Origin: Streptosporangium becharense
GTDB lineage: Bacteria > Actinomycetota > Actinomycetes > Streptosporangiales > Streptosporangiaceae
DNA: 64,000 bases
Direction: 5' to 3'
Assembly: GCF_014204985.1 (NCBI RefSeq)
Contig: NZ_JACHMP010000001.1
Location: 2,418,001 to 2,482,000 of the forward strand
This document shows, piece after piece, positions 54,528-63,294 of this stretch. How positions within the stretch are numbered: the first letter of the stretch is position 1; each line of letters starts with the position of its first letter. Both the position numbers and the translations under genes were made by a program. The notes beneath the pieces are model-generated. The model worked only from the letters and a program-made list of their open reading frames with translations. It was not told the origin of the DNA and did not search any database.

Positions 54528-55910
54528 TTGTCCGACGCGTCCCCGGTCTCCGACGACCCGGAGAATCCGGCCCTCCACTCCCCCGCCGAGCCCGCGGGCA
54601 CCGCCCGCCGGATCCCGGACGGCCGGCCCGAAGACCCGGCTCCCTCCCCCGACGTCCCGGAACTCCTCGACGAGATCCTGACCACCGCGCGGGCTTCCCG
54701 GCAGCCGGGTGGTCCGCCCCGGGAGGCGCAGCGGGCGAGCGGTCCGCCCCGGGAGGCGCAGCGGCCGGGTGACTCGCCGCCGAAGACCCGGGATGCGGAC
54801 GGTCCGCCTCTGAAGGCCCGGGATGCCGATGGTCCGGCCCGGATGCGGAGAGAGGACGGCGAACCGTACGGGCAACCGGGCAAGCCGCTGGCCAGGAGCC
54901 CGTTCATGGTGGGCCTGACCGCCGGGATGGGCCTGCTGACCGCGTGGGCGCTCTCCCAGGCGCTGGTCACCGTGCGAAGTGTGATCGTGCTCATCGTGGT
55001 GGCGATGTTCCTCGCCTTCGGACTCAACCCGGCCGTGGAGACGCTGCAACGGCGGCGGGTGCCCCGGCGGGGAGCGATCTCCGTCGTCTTCGGAGGGGTG
55101 ATCCTCTTCTTCGTGCTCTTCGGCCTGGCGATCGTCCCGCCGGTGAGCCAGGAGGCCGCGTCGTTCGTCAGCGCGGTCCCCGGTTACGTCCAGGAACTGC
55201 TCGCCAACCCCACACTCAAACAGCTCGACACCGACTACCAGATCCTGACCAGGATCGGCGACTACATCACCAGCGGCGGGCTGGCCCAGGCCGTGGCCGG
55301 CGGTCTGGTGGGCGCGGGTGCGGTGGTGTTCAACGCGTTCTTCTCCGGCGTCACGCTGCTGGTACTGACGCTGTACTTCCTCGGCTCGCTGCCCTCGATC
55401 AAGGACTATCTCTTCGCCCTGGTGCCGAACAGCCGCCGGGCGCGCACCCGGGCGCTGGGCGACGAGATCATCAACGGCATCGGCGGCTACGTCGCGGGAA
55501 ACCTGCTGATCTCCGTGATCGCGGGCGTGGTGACCTGGGTGTTCCTCGCGGTGCTCGACGTCGACTACGCCCTGGCCCTGGCACTGGTGGTGGCGGTCAC
55601 CGACCTCGTCCCGCTGGTCGGCGCGACCATCGGCGCGGTACTGGTGACCGTGGTGGCCCTGCTCCAGTCGGGCACGCTCGGCATCGCCTGCGGAATCTTC
55701 TTCCTGATCTACCAGCAGATCGAGAACTACCTCGTCTACCCGCGCGTGATGAAGCACTCGGTGGACGTCACCCCGGCGGTCACGGTGATCGCGGCGTTGT
55801 TCGGCGGCACCCTGCTCGGCATCGTCGGAGCACTGCTGGCCATCCCGGTGGCCGCCGCGCTGGCACTGATCATCCGTGAGGTGGTGATCCCGCGGCAAGC
55901 TCGGCTATGA
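54528..55910 (+). CDS. AI-2E family transporter
   Basis: This 460-residue protein has a disordered N-terminus of about 125 residues, with repeats of GGPPREAQRA and ARDADGP units, then eight or so membrane segments in the AI-2E/PerM pattern: AMFLAFGLNPAVETLQRRRV, GGYVAGNLLISVIAG, VVAVTDLVPLVGATIGAV and YQQIENYLVYPRVM. Members export small molecules or ions; the substrate here is unknown. The TTG at 54528 has AGGAG 7 nt upstream. Its last 41 nt overlap the convergent hydrolase gene. Confidence 0.88.
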   Translation: MSDASPVSDDPENPALHSPAEPAGTARRIPDGRPEDPAPSPDVPELLDEILTTARASRQPGGPPREAQRASGPPREAQRPGDSPPKTRDADGPPLKARDADGPARMRREDGEPYGQPGKPLARSPFMVGLTAGMGLLTAWALSQALVTVRSVIVLIVVAMFLAFGLNPAVETLQRRRVPRRGAISVVFGGVILFFVLFGLAIVPPVSQEAASFVSAVPGYVQELLANPTLKQLDTDYQILTRIGDYITSGGLAQAVAGGLVGAGAVVFNAFFSGVTLLVLTLYFLGSLPSIKDYLFALVPNSRRARTRALGDEIINGIGGYVAGNLLISVIAGVVTWVFLAVLDVDYALALALVVAVTDLVPLVGATIGAVLVTVVALLQSGTLGIACGIFFLIYQQIENYLVYPRVMKHSVDVTPAVTVIAALFGGTLLGIVGALLAIPVAAALALIIREVVIPRQARL

Positions 55911-56697
55911 AGCCGGACACCGCCCGGTTGAACGCCTCGGGTTGCTCGACCGCGCTCAGGTGCCCCGCCTTGCCGATCACGGCCAGCCGCCCGTCGGGCA
56001 CGGCCTCGACCATCGCCTCGGCGACGGCGGGAGGGGTGAGCTCGTCCTCCTCCCCCACGATCACCAGAACGGGCACCTTGAGCCCGCGCAGGGTGTCGAA
56101 GGAGTCGGGACGGGCGGCCATGGCACGCTGTGCCCAGGCGACGGCCCCCGGCGGGGCCGACTGGACCAGCCCGCGCACCCGCCCGAACACCATCGCCCGG
56201 CGTTGCGCGGTGGTCCGCCCGACGAGTGCGGGAAGTACCTCGTCCACCAGCACGGACGTACCCGAGTCGAGGACGGCGGCGGCGATCCGTTCCCGGTTGG
56301 CCCGGGCGGCCTCCGGGTCCGCCTCGGCCTTGGTGTCGGCGAGGATCACCCCGCGCACCCGGTCGGGGTGACGGCGGCACAGGGCCATCGTGACGTAGCC
56401 GCCCATGGACAGCCCTCCGACGACCGCGCGGTCGACGCCCTCGCGGTCGAGCAGGCGGACGACGTCGTCGGCCATCACGTCCACGGAAGGCTCGTCGTCG
56501 CCGAGCGCCGAACCGCCGAAACCCCGCAGGTCAGGGGTGATGACCTTGCAGACGGCCGAGAGACCCTCGCGCTGGGCCAGCCACATGGCCGACGACAGGG
56601 GGAAGGCGTGGAGGAGGACGACCGGAAGTCCCCCGCCCGCCGATCGTGTGTACAGCTGCACGCCGTCCACGGTAATCCCGCTTCCACCGTCCGGCAC
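55870..56697 (-). CDS. Alpha/beta hydrolase
   Basis: This protein of about 275 residues has the alpha/beta hydrolase fold with oxyanion segment LLHAFPLSSAMW, nucleophile elbow GGLSMGGYVTMAL, acid in VIVGEEDELT and catalytic His in GKAGHLSAVEQ. The start is uncertain: upstream in-frame codons form low-complexity Gly/Pro sequence, so the GTG at 56697 is taken, with GTG 56670 possible. The 3' end overlaps the AI-2E transporter gene. Substrate unknown. Confidence 0.82.
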   Translation of the reverse strand: MPDGGSGITVDGVQLYTRSAGGGLPVVLLHAFPLSSAMWLAQREGLSAVCKVITPDLRGFGGSALGDDEPSVDVMADDVVRLLDREGVDRAVVGGLSMGGYVTMALCRRHPDRVRGVILADTKAEADPEAARANRERIAAAVLDSGTSVLVDEVLPALVGRTTAQRRAMVFGRVRGLVQSAPPGAVAWAQRAMAARPDSFDTLRGLKVPVLVIVGEEDELTPPAVAEAMVEAVPDGRLAVIGKAGHLSAVEQPEAFNRAVSGFIAELAAGSPPHG

Positions 56698-56779
56698 CCC
56701 CGAACCGGCGATCCCGACACCCTGAATCGGCGGCTCCCCGGCACCGTCGGACCACCGGCCCGGCACCCCCGAACCGGCG
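56691..56779. repeat. Direct repeat upstream of the hydrolase
   Basis: CCGGCACCCCCGAACCGGCG occurs at 56691-56710 and again at 56760-56779, in a GC-rich stretch with further GGACCGGGGACC-type runs. Confidence 0.6.
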
Positions 56780-56873
56780 GCCCGCTCGAGGACCGGGATC
56801 CGGGGACCGGGGACCGGGGGCGGGGTGTCCAGGCCGGAGGCCGGGGTCCGGGGGCACTCGGCGGCGCCGAGGT

Positions 56874-57587
56874 CTACGAGCCGGGGATCTCCGTGGGGAG
56901 GGGGTGCGCGGCCGGATTCACCCGGCGGACGATCTCGTTGAGGACGATCCGCACGTACGGCTCCCCCACCCACAGGTGCTTGGCCTCGTCCACCCCGATG
57001 ACCTCCGCCTGGGGCACCCGGGCGAAGCGCTCACGGGCCTGCTCGGGCCGCAGGTAGTCGTCGAACTCGGGAACCAGCACGGTCAGCGGCCGGCCGAACT
57101 CCGCCCACCCGTCCAGGTCGGCGTCGGTGGCCCGGTGCAGCGGCGGGGAGAGCAGCACGGCGCCCTCCACCAGCGGGTCACGGCCCCACTTGAGGGTGAG
57201 CTCGGTGCCGAAGGACCAGCCGACCAGCCAGACCCGGGGCAGGTCGTGGAAGTCGGCGTACTCCAGGGCCGCGGCCACATCCAGGCGCTCGTCCTCACCG
57301 CCTCCGAAGGCGCCCTCGGAGGTGCCGCGCTCGGAGGTGGTGCCGCGGGTGTTGAAACGCAGCACGGCCAGGTCCGCGAGCGCGGGCAGCCGGTTGGCGG
57401 CCTTGCGGTAGACGTGGCTGTCCATCATGCCGCCGTGGGTGGGCAACGGGTGCAGGCAGACCAGCGTGGCCGCCGGCGGCCGGTCCGCGGGGAGGGCCAG
57501 TTCGCCGACGAGCGTCAACCCGTCACCGGTGTGTAGCTCGATCGGCTCGCGGCGCGCGGGCAGCACGCTGGAGGCCCTGATCTCCAT
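56874..57587 (-). CDS. Alpha/beta hydrolase family protein (short, phospholipase/esterase-like)
   Basis: This 237-residue protein has LVCLHPLPTHGGMMDSHVY, a nucleophile region WLVGWSFGTELTLKW (Ser in GWSFG), and an acidic residue in LVPEFDDYLRPE with His in DEAKHLWVG. The wording matches a small alpha/beta hydrolase group found in many bacteria, with HPLPxxGGxMD as signature. GAGGAGAG lies close before the ATG. The zinc-ribbon protein gene ends 8 nt upstream, so they are co-transcribed. Confidence 0.86.
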   Translation of the reverse strand: MEIRASSVLPARREPIELHTGDGLTLVGELALPADRPPAATLVCLHPLPTHGGMMDSHVYRKAANRLPALADLAVLRFNTRGTTSERGTSEGAFGGGEDERLDVAAALEYADFHDLPRVWLVGWSFGTELTLKWGRDPLVEGAVLLSPPLHRATDADLDGWAEFGRPLTVLVPEFDDYLRPEQARERFARVPQAEVIGVDEAKHLWVGEPYVRIVLNEIVRRVNPAAHPLPTEIPGS

Positions 57588-57595
57588 GTCTCTCC

Positions 57596-57916
57596 TCAGT
57601 ATCTGCTTCTGCCGGGACCACGCTTGACCCGGTTGCGCCAGCACGCGGTGTGCCAGTGCCTGCGCTCGTCCTCGCCACCCGGCCAGGCCGGCCAGCTGAC
57701 CAGGTGCGGCAGCCCGGACCTGATCTCCTGGTCGCAACCCGGGCAACGATAGACCTTGCCCCCCTCGGCGCCGGTGACGGGACGCACCCGCCAGTCGCCG
57801 TCGGGCCACTCCTCGACCCGGTCGATCCCCGGCGCGAAGCCGCCGACGGGCCGTGACGAGCCGCGGTTGCCACCCCGGTCGAAAGGAGTCAGCCGACGGG
57901 ACCTGCGAGGGCTCAC
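57596..57916 (-). CDS. Small zinc-ribbon protein
   Basis: This 106-residue basic protein has KVYRCPGCDQEIRSGLPHLV and a downstream HWHTACWRN, giving two Cys plus Cys/His in a metal-binding layout. The N-terminus is rich in Arg. The GTG overlaps the stop of the dehydrogenase gene (GTGA). Similar small proteins occur in actinomycetes, with annotations that do not fix a function. Confidence 0.78.
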   Translation of the reverse strand: MSPRRSRRLTPFDRGGNRGSSRPVGGFAPGIDRVEEWPDGDWRVRPVTGAEGGKVYRCPGCDQEIRSGLPHLVSWPAWPGGEDERRHWHTACWRNRVKRGPGRSRY

Positions 57917-59391
57917 GGCAGGTCTCGGAAGCTTCGCACCCCGGCGGCGACGAGCCGCTCCAGCAGCGGCGCCGGCGCGAGGTACGGCTCCCGGTACTCG
58001 GCGTACAGAGCGCGCAGGCCGTCGCGGACGGTCTCGAGACCCAGCCGGTCGAGGGTCTCGAACGGCCCGGCCGGGTAGCCGCAGCCGAGCCTCATGGCCG
58101 TGTCGATGTCGTCGGCGCAGGCGTAACCGGACTCGTACATGCGCACGGCGTCGTTGAGGTACGGGTACAGCAGCGCGTCGACCACGAACTCGGCCCGGTC
58201 CCTGCACGGCACCGGCACCCGCCCGGTGACCCGCACCAGGCCCTCCACCGCCTGCGCGACGCCCGGCGCGGTGAGCACGGTGGAGGCGACCTCGGCCACC
58301 CGGTCACCGGCCAGGTGCAGGCCGACCAGGCGCTCCGGGTGCGGCAGGGTGGCGGCGAGCTCGATCACCGGGGTGCTGGACAGCGCGACGACGACCTCGG
58401 CGTCCTCCACCGGCACGATCTTGAAGCCCGCCCCGGTGAGCCGGTCGCCGAAGTCGTCGCCGTCCTCGCCCAGGATCGCGACCGTGCCGGCCGACGACTT
58501 GCCCGCCGGGGGCCGGGCCGCGTCCCGGCCGTCGTCCGCGGCGGTGTGGAAACCGCCGCCGGTCTTGCGGCCGAGCAGTCCCGCGCTGACCAGCTCGCGC
58601 AGGATCGGCGCCGGAGCGTGCCGGCGGTCGCGGCTCTCCTGGAACAGCACGCTCATCACCTCGTAGGAGGTGTCCAGGCCGATCAGGTCGAGCAGGGCGA
58701 AGGGACCCATCGGCAGGCCGGCGCCGAGCCGCATCGCGGTGTCGATGCCGTCGCGGGTGGCCAGGCCGCTCTCCAGCAGGACCGCGGCGTGGTTGAGATA
58801 CGGCAGCAGCAGGCGGTTGACCACGAATCCGGCACGGTCGCCGACGGTCACCGGTGACTTGCCGAGCCGCCGGGCGAGACCGGCCACCTCCTCGGCCAGG
58901 CCCTCCTCGGTGAGAAGCGTGTGGATCACCTCGACCAGGCGCATGACCGGGGCGGGGTTGAAGAAGTGCATGCCGACCACCCGCCCGGGGCGGGTGGTGC
59001 AGGCCGCGATCGCGGTGACCGAGAGCGAGGAGGTGTTGGTGGCGAGCACCGCCGACGGCTTGCAGACGCGGTCCAGGTCGGTGAAGAGCGCTCGCTTGAA
59101 CTCCATGACCTCGGGGACGGCCTCGATGACCAGATCCGCGTCGGCGAGGTCCTCCAGCGAGGTGGTGAGGGTCACCCGGCCGAGGATCTCCGCGCTCTCG
59201 GCCTCGGTCAGCCTGCCCTTGGCCACGGCGCGGCCGACGGAGCCCTCCAGGTGCCCGCGCCCGCGCGCCAGCGCCTCCGGGCCGGCCTCCACTCCGATGA
59301 CGCCCAGCCCGGCCCTGGCGAAGGACTCGGCGATCCCGGCACCCATCGTGCCGAGGCCGACCACTCCGACGGTCTCAAAAGTGCTCGTCAT
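57913..59391 (-). CDS. 3-hydroxyacyl-CoA dehydrogenase with duplicated C-terminal domain
   Basis: This 492-residue enzyme has an NAD-binding domain (VGVVGLGTMGAGIAESFARA, ADLVIEAVPEVMEFKRALF, ATNTSSLSVTAIA), GMHFFNPAPVM with the catalytic His-Glu region, and a first helical domain (LPYLNHAAVLLESGLATRDG). Then a degenerate Rossmann-like segment and a second helical domain with YPYLNDAVRMYESGYACADD follow. It oxidises 3-hydroxyacyl-CoA in beta-oxidation or phenylacetate-type routes. GGGGAGAG precedes the ATG at 59391. The zinc-ribbon and hydrolase genes follow on the same strand. Confidence 0.92.
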   Translation of the reverse strand: MTSTFETVGVVGLGTMGAGIAESFARAGLGVIGVEAGPEALARGRGHLEGSVGRAVAKGRLTEAESAEILGRVTLTTSLEDLADADLVIEAVPEVMEFKRALFTDLDRVCKPSAVLATNTSSLSVTAIAACTTRPGRVVGMHFFNPAPVMRLVEVIHTLLTEEGLAEEVAGLARRLGKSPVTVGDRAGFVVNRLLLPYLNHAAVLLESGLATRDGIDTAMRLGAGLPMGPFALLDLIGLDTSYEVMSVLFQESRDRRHAPAPILRELVSAGLLGRKTGGGFHTAADDGRDAARPPAGKSSAGTVAILGEDGDDFGDRLTGAGFKIVPVEDAEVVVALSSTPVIELAATLPHPERLVGLHLAGDRVAEVASTVLTAPGVAQAVEGLVRVTGRVPVPCRDRAEFVVDALLYPYLNDAVRMYESGYACADDIDTAMRLGCGYPAGPFETLDRLGLETVRDGLRALYAEYREPYLAPAPLLERLVAAGVRSFRDLP

Positions 59392-59552
59392 GACTCTCCC
59401 CACCACACCGCGTCACGGCCGTGAAATCCGGGCCGGCACCGCCTGCTCCGGCACCGGCAACAGTGTCCCAGAGAGGGTCCGACTACCCCAAAAGGCAGCA
59501 GAGGCACCGGCGGCCCTGTGCCGATCGGGAGATCGGGGCCGCGGACGGCCGG

Positions 59553-59558
59553 TAGGGT
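59553..59558 (+). promoter_or_regulatory. -10 box of a probable leaderless promoter (nucS)
   Basis: TAGGGT is followed by 6 nt and the nucS ATG, with no ribosome site between. Confidence 0.55.
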
Positions 59559-59564
59559 TCGAGC

Positions 59565-60227
59565 ATGCGTCTGGTCATCGCGCGGTGCAGCGTGGATTAC
59601 GTCGGAAAGCTCACCGCCCATCTCCCGATGGCGCCCCGCCTCATCCTGATCAAGGCCGACAGCAGCGTGTCGATCCATGCCGACGACCGCGCCTTCAAGC
59701 CGCTGAACTGGATGAACCCGCCGTGCAAGCTCCGCGAGGAGGAGGGCACCTGGACGGTGACCCACGGCAAGACCGGCGAGAAGCTCGTCCTCACCATGGA
59801 GGAGATCCTCCACGACTCCACGCACGAGCTGGGCGTCGACCCGGGCCTGATCAAGGACGGTGTCGAGGCCCACCTGCAGGAGTTGCTGGCCGAGCACATC
59901 ACCACGCTGGGTGCGGGCTACACGCTCGTCCGGCGCGAGTACATGACGGCCATCGGCCCGGTCGACATCCTCTGCCGCGACCAGAACGGCGCGGCCGTGG
60001 CCGTGGAGATCAAACGGCGCGGTGACATCGACGGGGTCGAGCAGCTCACCCGTTACCTGGAGCTGCTCAACCGCGACCCACTGCTGGCCCCGGTCCGGGG
60101 GGTCTTCGCCGCCCAGGAGATCAAGCCGCAGGCCCGCGTGCTCGCCGCCGACCGCGGCATCGGGTGCGTCACCCTCGACTACGACGCCCTGCGCGGCATC
60201 GAGCCGGAGAACCCGACCCTGTTCTGA
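59565..60227 (+). CDS. nucS: Endonuclease NucS (non-canonical mismatch repair)
   Basis: This 220-residue protein begins [20 protein letters not shown] and has the nuclease centre Asp134 in GPVDILCRD and Glu148/Lys150 in VAVEIKRRG. NucS cuts both strands at mismatches in actinobacteria that lack MutS/MutL. The C-terminus ends ENPTLF, the position where a beta-clamp-binding peptide is expected. The gene appears monocistronic with a leaderless-type promoter. A hairpin terminator follows in the convergent gap. Confidence 0.96.
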   Translation: MRLVIARCSVDYVGKLTAHLPMAPRLILIKADSSVSIHADDRAFKPLNWMNPPCKLREEEGTWTVTHGKTGEKLVLTMEEILHDSTHELGVDPGLIKDGVEAHLQELLAEHITTLGAGYTLVRREYMTAIGPVDILCRDQNGAAVAVEIKRRGDIDGVEQLTRYLELLNRDPLLAPVRGVFAAQEIKPQARVLAADRGIGCVTLDYDALRGIEPENPTLF

Positions 60228-60354
60228 CCGCGTTCCCCGCGTTCCCCGCGTTCGTTCTGGCCGCGTTCCTCGTGTTCGCCGGAGACCGTCCCCCCGGCCG
60301 GGGCACCGTCCTTCGCCTCGTCCCCTTCCGCGCCTGCTCCGGCACCCGGCTCGA

Positions 60355-60384
60355 CGCCTCACCCGGCGGTGTGCGGGTGAGGCG
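60355..60384. terminator. Terminator hairpin between nucS and the secreted protein gene
   Basis: CGCCTCACCCG (60355-60365) and CGGGTGAGGCG (60374-60384) pair perfectly over 11 bp around an 8-nt loop. Three CGCGTTCCC-type units at 60229-60255 precede it. Confidence 0.7.
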
Positions 60385-60441
60385 CTGCGCGCTTTCACCC
60401 GCCTCGTCCGCCGGAGCCGACGGCGCCGGGGTCCAGGTCGG

Positions 60442-60945
60442 TCAGCAGTACTGGTTGGCGGCCCGGTAGCCGCGCTTGTACGCCCTCGACTGCCCTCGGT
60501 AGCTGGACCTCTTGCACCGGTGGAACGTCGCCGCGTCGTCCGCGCCCCGGGCCTCTCCCGCCGCCCTCTGCTGGGCTCTCCTGGACTGCTGGGGCTCGGC
60601 CGGATTCTGGGGCTGGGCCGGCGCCCTCTCGCCGCACTTGCTCTGTGCCCATCCGGCCGCGTGGCCTATGGAGTAGCCGTGCCCGTAGTCCGGCTGGCCC
60701 GAGTCCGGATGACTCCCCGGGCTTTCGGCGATGCAGCGTGCCCCGTCGGCCCTGCCGTCGGAAACGCCCTTCGCGCAGCCGTGCCCCCTGCCGTGGCAGG
60801 GGTCCTCCGGTTGCGCCGGCCGGGTCGTCACCCCGGCACCCGCCGGGGACGGGGCGGCTAAGACCTCCGCGGCGAAACCTTGGGGGAGGGCGAGGGAGAC
60901 GACGAGCGCTGACCTGAGGATGACGGATGAGTGTCTGCCAGACAT
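60442..60945 (-). CDS. Secreted Cys/Gly-rich protein
   Basis: This 167-residue protein has a signal peptide (SSVILRSALVVSLALPQGFA) and a mature part with three spaced modules: CHGRGHGCAKGVSDGRADG, then YGHGYSIGHAAGWAQSKCG, then YRGQSRAYKRGYRAANQYC at the C-terminus. Each has small residues every fourth position and nearby Cys. AAGGGGG lies 7 nt before the ATG. A Gln/Pro/Ala linker separates modules 2 and 3. It may be a small disulfide-bonded surface or exported protein. No family recognised. Confidence 0.78.
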   Translation of the reverse strand: MSGRHSSVILRSALVVSLALPQGFAAEVLAAPSPAGAGVTTRPAQPEDPCHGRGHGCAKGVSDGRADGARCIAESPGSHPDSGQPDYGHGYSIGHAAGWAQSKCGERAPAQPQNPAEPQQSRRAQQRAAGEARGADDAATFHRCKRSSYRGQSRAYKRGYRAANQYC

Positions 60946-61600
60946 GATTACCCCCTTCCGGCAGACAGTGAGGGCATTAACCCTGCTTTGAACAGTGGTC
61001 ATTCATGACCTTACTCGCGAGCATACTCTCTTACTCAAGATATGCAGCCATTTAAGTTATAAAGCACTTCAAATATAACAAAAAGGGATCATCCTCCCAT
61101 TTATCAATCGGTTGAATGAGTGATTTTCCTGTGGTGGAGCATTTCCCACGAGGATCACCGCGACCGTGGACGACCTCCTGATCGAGTGTGCCGTCAACGG
61201 TGGTTCCGCCGCCGTCCGGGTGGGCGTGATCGCTCTCGGTCACGCCACTCGGCGGCGCCGGGTGCGCCGGGCGACTCTCGGCGCCGAGGGCCATATGCGC
61301 CTCGCCTACGGCTGTGGACTCGCATGGAGGAATAATTTCGAGCTGTTCGATCTGTTCATTCTGGGGATTTCGGCTGCCGTCCTGGCTCACCCGGTGCGTT
61401 TCCGCTCCTGGTTCGACCGGTAGCGGTCGCCCCGCGGTTTCCGTACCGGCCGGTGTGCCGGATGACGACGATCCCGGCCTCCTCCGCCCCAGTGCCGGCC
61501 GGCATGCGCCGGCGACCCGAGCAGTGTCCTCCGAACGGTGGACCCCCGGTTCCATCGAACGTCGGTACCGCGAAAACCCCCCGGGCACGACGCTTGAAAC
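60946..61600. other. 655-bp gap with an AT-rich block
   Basis: Bases about 61000-61130 are unusually AT-rich for this genome and include runs such as TTATAAAGC and AAATATAAC. They probably carry the promoter of the secreted protein gene. The rest shows only weak frames on either strand. No RNA gene or convincing CDS was seen. Confidence 0.6.
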
Positions 61601-62446
61601 GTGACGACAGCAGTGAGAGTGAGGGGCCTGACGAAGCGCTACGGCGACGTCCAGGCCGTCAAGGGGATCGACCTCGACATCCGTGAGGGCGAGATCTTCG
61701 CGATCCTCGGCCCGAACGGGGCGGGTAAGTCGACGACCGTGGAGATCCTGGAGGGATACCGCACCCGAGACGCCGGTGAGGTCAGCGTCCTCGGCGTCGA
61801 CCCCGCCAAGGCCACCCGGGGGTGGCGCTCCCGGATCGGCATCGTGCTCCAGACCGCCGAGGACGCCTCCGAGGTGACCGTGCGCGAGCTCGTGCACCAC
61901 TTCGCGGGTTACTACCCCCATGCGAAAGACCCGGACGAGGTGATCGCCAAGGTCGGCCTGATGGAAAAGGCGGGCAAGCGCGTCCGGCAGCTCTCCGGCG
62001 GCCAGCGGCGCCGGGTCGACGTCGCGCTGGGCGTGATCGGCGATCCGGAGCTGCTCTTCCTCGACGAGCCGACCACCGGGTTCGACCCGGAGGCCCGCAG
62101 GCAGTTCTGGGAGCTGATCGAGAGCCTGGCCCACGACGGCACGACGATCGTGCTGACCACCCACTATCTGGACGAGGCCGAGGCACTGGCCGATCGGGTG
62201 GCCGTGGTCGCCGGGGGGCGGGTGGTGGCCGAGGGCGAGCCCGGCACCCTCGGCGGCCGGGCCACCGCCAAGGCCACGGTGAGCTGGTCCGAGGGGGGCG
62301 AGCAGCGTTCCCTGGAGACCGGCACGCCGACCGAGACCGTTCTGGAGCTGACCGGCCGCTTCGACGGCGAGGTGCCCGAGCTGACCGTGACCCGCCCCTC
62401 CCTGGAAGACATCTACCTCCGCCTCATCGAGACAGGTGCCCGATGA
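61601..62446 (+). CDS. ABC transporter ATP-binding protein (ABC-2 type)
   Basis: This 281-residue ATPase has Walker A GPNGAGKSTT, signature LSGGQRRRVDVALG, Walker B LLFLDEPTTGFD and switch His in LTTHYLDEAEAL. The C-terminal accessory region, ending RPSLEDIYLRLIE, is typical of drug/lipid exporters of the DrrA-like group. The GTG at 61601 starts the frame. It overlaps the permease gene by 4 nt (ATGA), and a sensor kinase follows, so the exporter is likely regulated by that system. Confidence 0.93.
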   Translation: MTTAVRVRGLTKRYGDVQAVKGIDLDIREGEIFAILGPNGAGKSTTVEILEGYRTRDAGEVSVLGVDPAKATRGWRSRIGIVLQTAEDASEVTVRELVHHFAGYYPHAKDPDEVIAKVGLMEKAGKRVRQLSGGQRRRVDVALGVIGDPELLFLDEPTTGFDPEARRQFWELIESLAHDGTTIVLTTHYLDEAEALADRVAVVAGGRVVAEGEPGTLGGRATAKATVSWSEGGEQRSLETGTPTETVLELTGRFDGEVPELTVTRPSLEDIYLRLIETGAR

Positions 62447-63294
62447 CCCAGACCCAGACCGCCGCGGCCGAGATCCCGACCGCCCCTCGCGCCGCGGCGC
62501 AGCCCTCCGTCGTCCGGTTGGGGCTGTCGCGTGCGGCCATCGAGATCAGGATGTTCTTCCGCGAGAAGGACGCGGTCATCTTCACCTTCGCCTTCCCGAT
62601 CATCCTGCTTGTGATCTTCGGCTCGATCTTCGCGGACGAGTTGGAGGGGACGGGGATCAGCGTCTCCCAGCTCTACGTGGCCGGGTTGATCGGCTCCGCC
62701 ACGATGACCGGCTTCCAGAGCCTCGGGATCAACATCGCCGGGGAACGCGACGACGGCACCCTCAAGCGGCTGCGGGGCACCCCGCTGCCTCCCGCCTCCT
62801 ACTTCGTGGGCAAGGCCCTCGTCACCCTCCTCGTCTCCTTCCTCCAGGTCGTCATCCTGCTGGCCATCGGGGTCGCGATGTTCGAGCTGGAGCTGCCGTC
62901 GGAGGCGTCCCGATGGGCCACCTTCGCCTGGGTGTTCACACTCGGTGTGCTCGGCTCGGCGTTGCTCGGCATCGCGATCAGCAGCCTGCCCCGGACACAT
63001 AAGAGCGCCACCCCAGTGATCGCGATGCCGTTCGTGGTGCTGCAGTTCATCTCCGGAGTGTTCATCCCCGCCGCCAGCCTGCCGTCCTGGCTGGTGAACG
63101 CCTCCGCCGTGTTCCCGCTCAAGTGGATGTGCCAGGGCTTCCGCTCGGTCTTCCTCGGGGATTCCGGTGCCGCCCTGGAGCTCACGAAATCCTACGAACT
63201 GGACCGGGTCGCCCTGGTGCTGGGAGCCTGGGTCGTCGGAGGACTGGTGCTGTGCCTGATGACGTTCCGCTGGAAGAGCCGCCGCGACGGATGA
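62443..63294 (+). CDS. ABC-2 type transporter permease
   Basis: This 283-residue permease has a cytoplasmic start, then six membrane segments: VIFTFAFPIILLVIFGSIF, a conserved INIAGERDDGTLKRLRGTP cytoplasmic loop, and FVVLQFISGVFIPAASLPSW near the end. It pairs with the upstream DrrA-like ATPase to export drugs, lipids or polymers. Its stop overlaps the start of the sensor kinase gene (ATGA). Cargo unknown. Confidence 0.92.
   Translation: MTQTQTAAAEIPTAPRAAAQPSVVRLGLSRAAIEIRMFFREKDAVIFTFAFPIILLVIFGSIFADELEGTGISVSQLYVAGLIGSATMTGFQSLGINIAGERDDGTLKRLRGTPLPPASYFVGKALVTLLVSFLQVVILLAIGVAMFELELPSEASRWATFAWVFTLGVLGSALLGIAISSLPRTHKSATPVIAMPFVVLQFISGVFIPAASLPSWLVNASAVFPLKWMCQGFRSVFLGDSGAALELTKSYELDRVALVLGAWVVGGLVLCLMTFRWKSRRDG

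Noticed and set aside
61166..61423. 85-codon frame from a GTG before the ABC-2 exporter
   Set aside because: It has a hydrophobic stretch but mixed codon use, no ribosome site and overlaps the AT-rich gap; no family resemblance.
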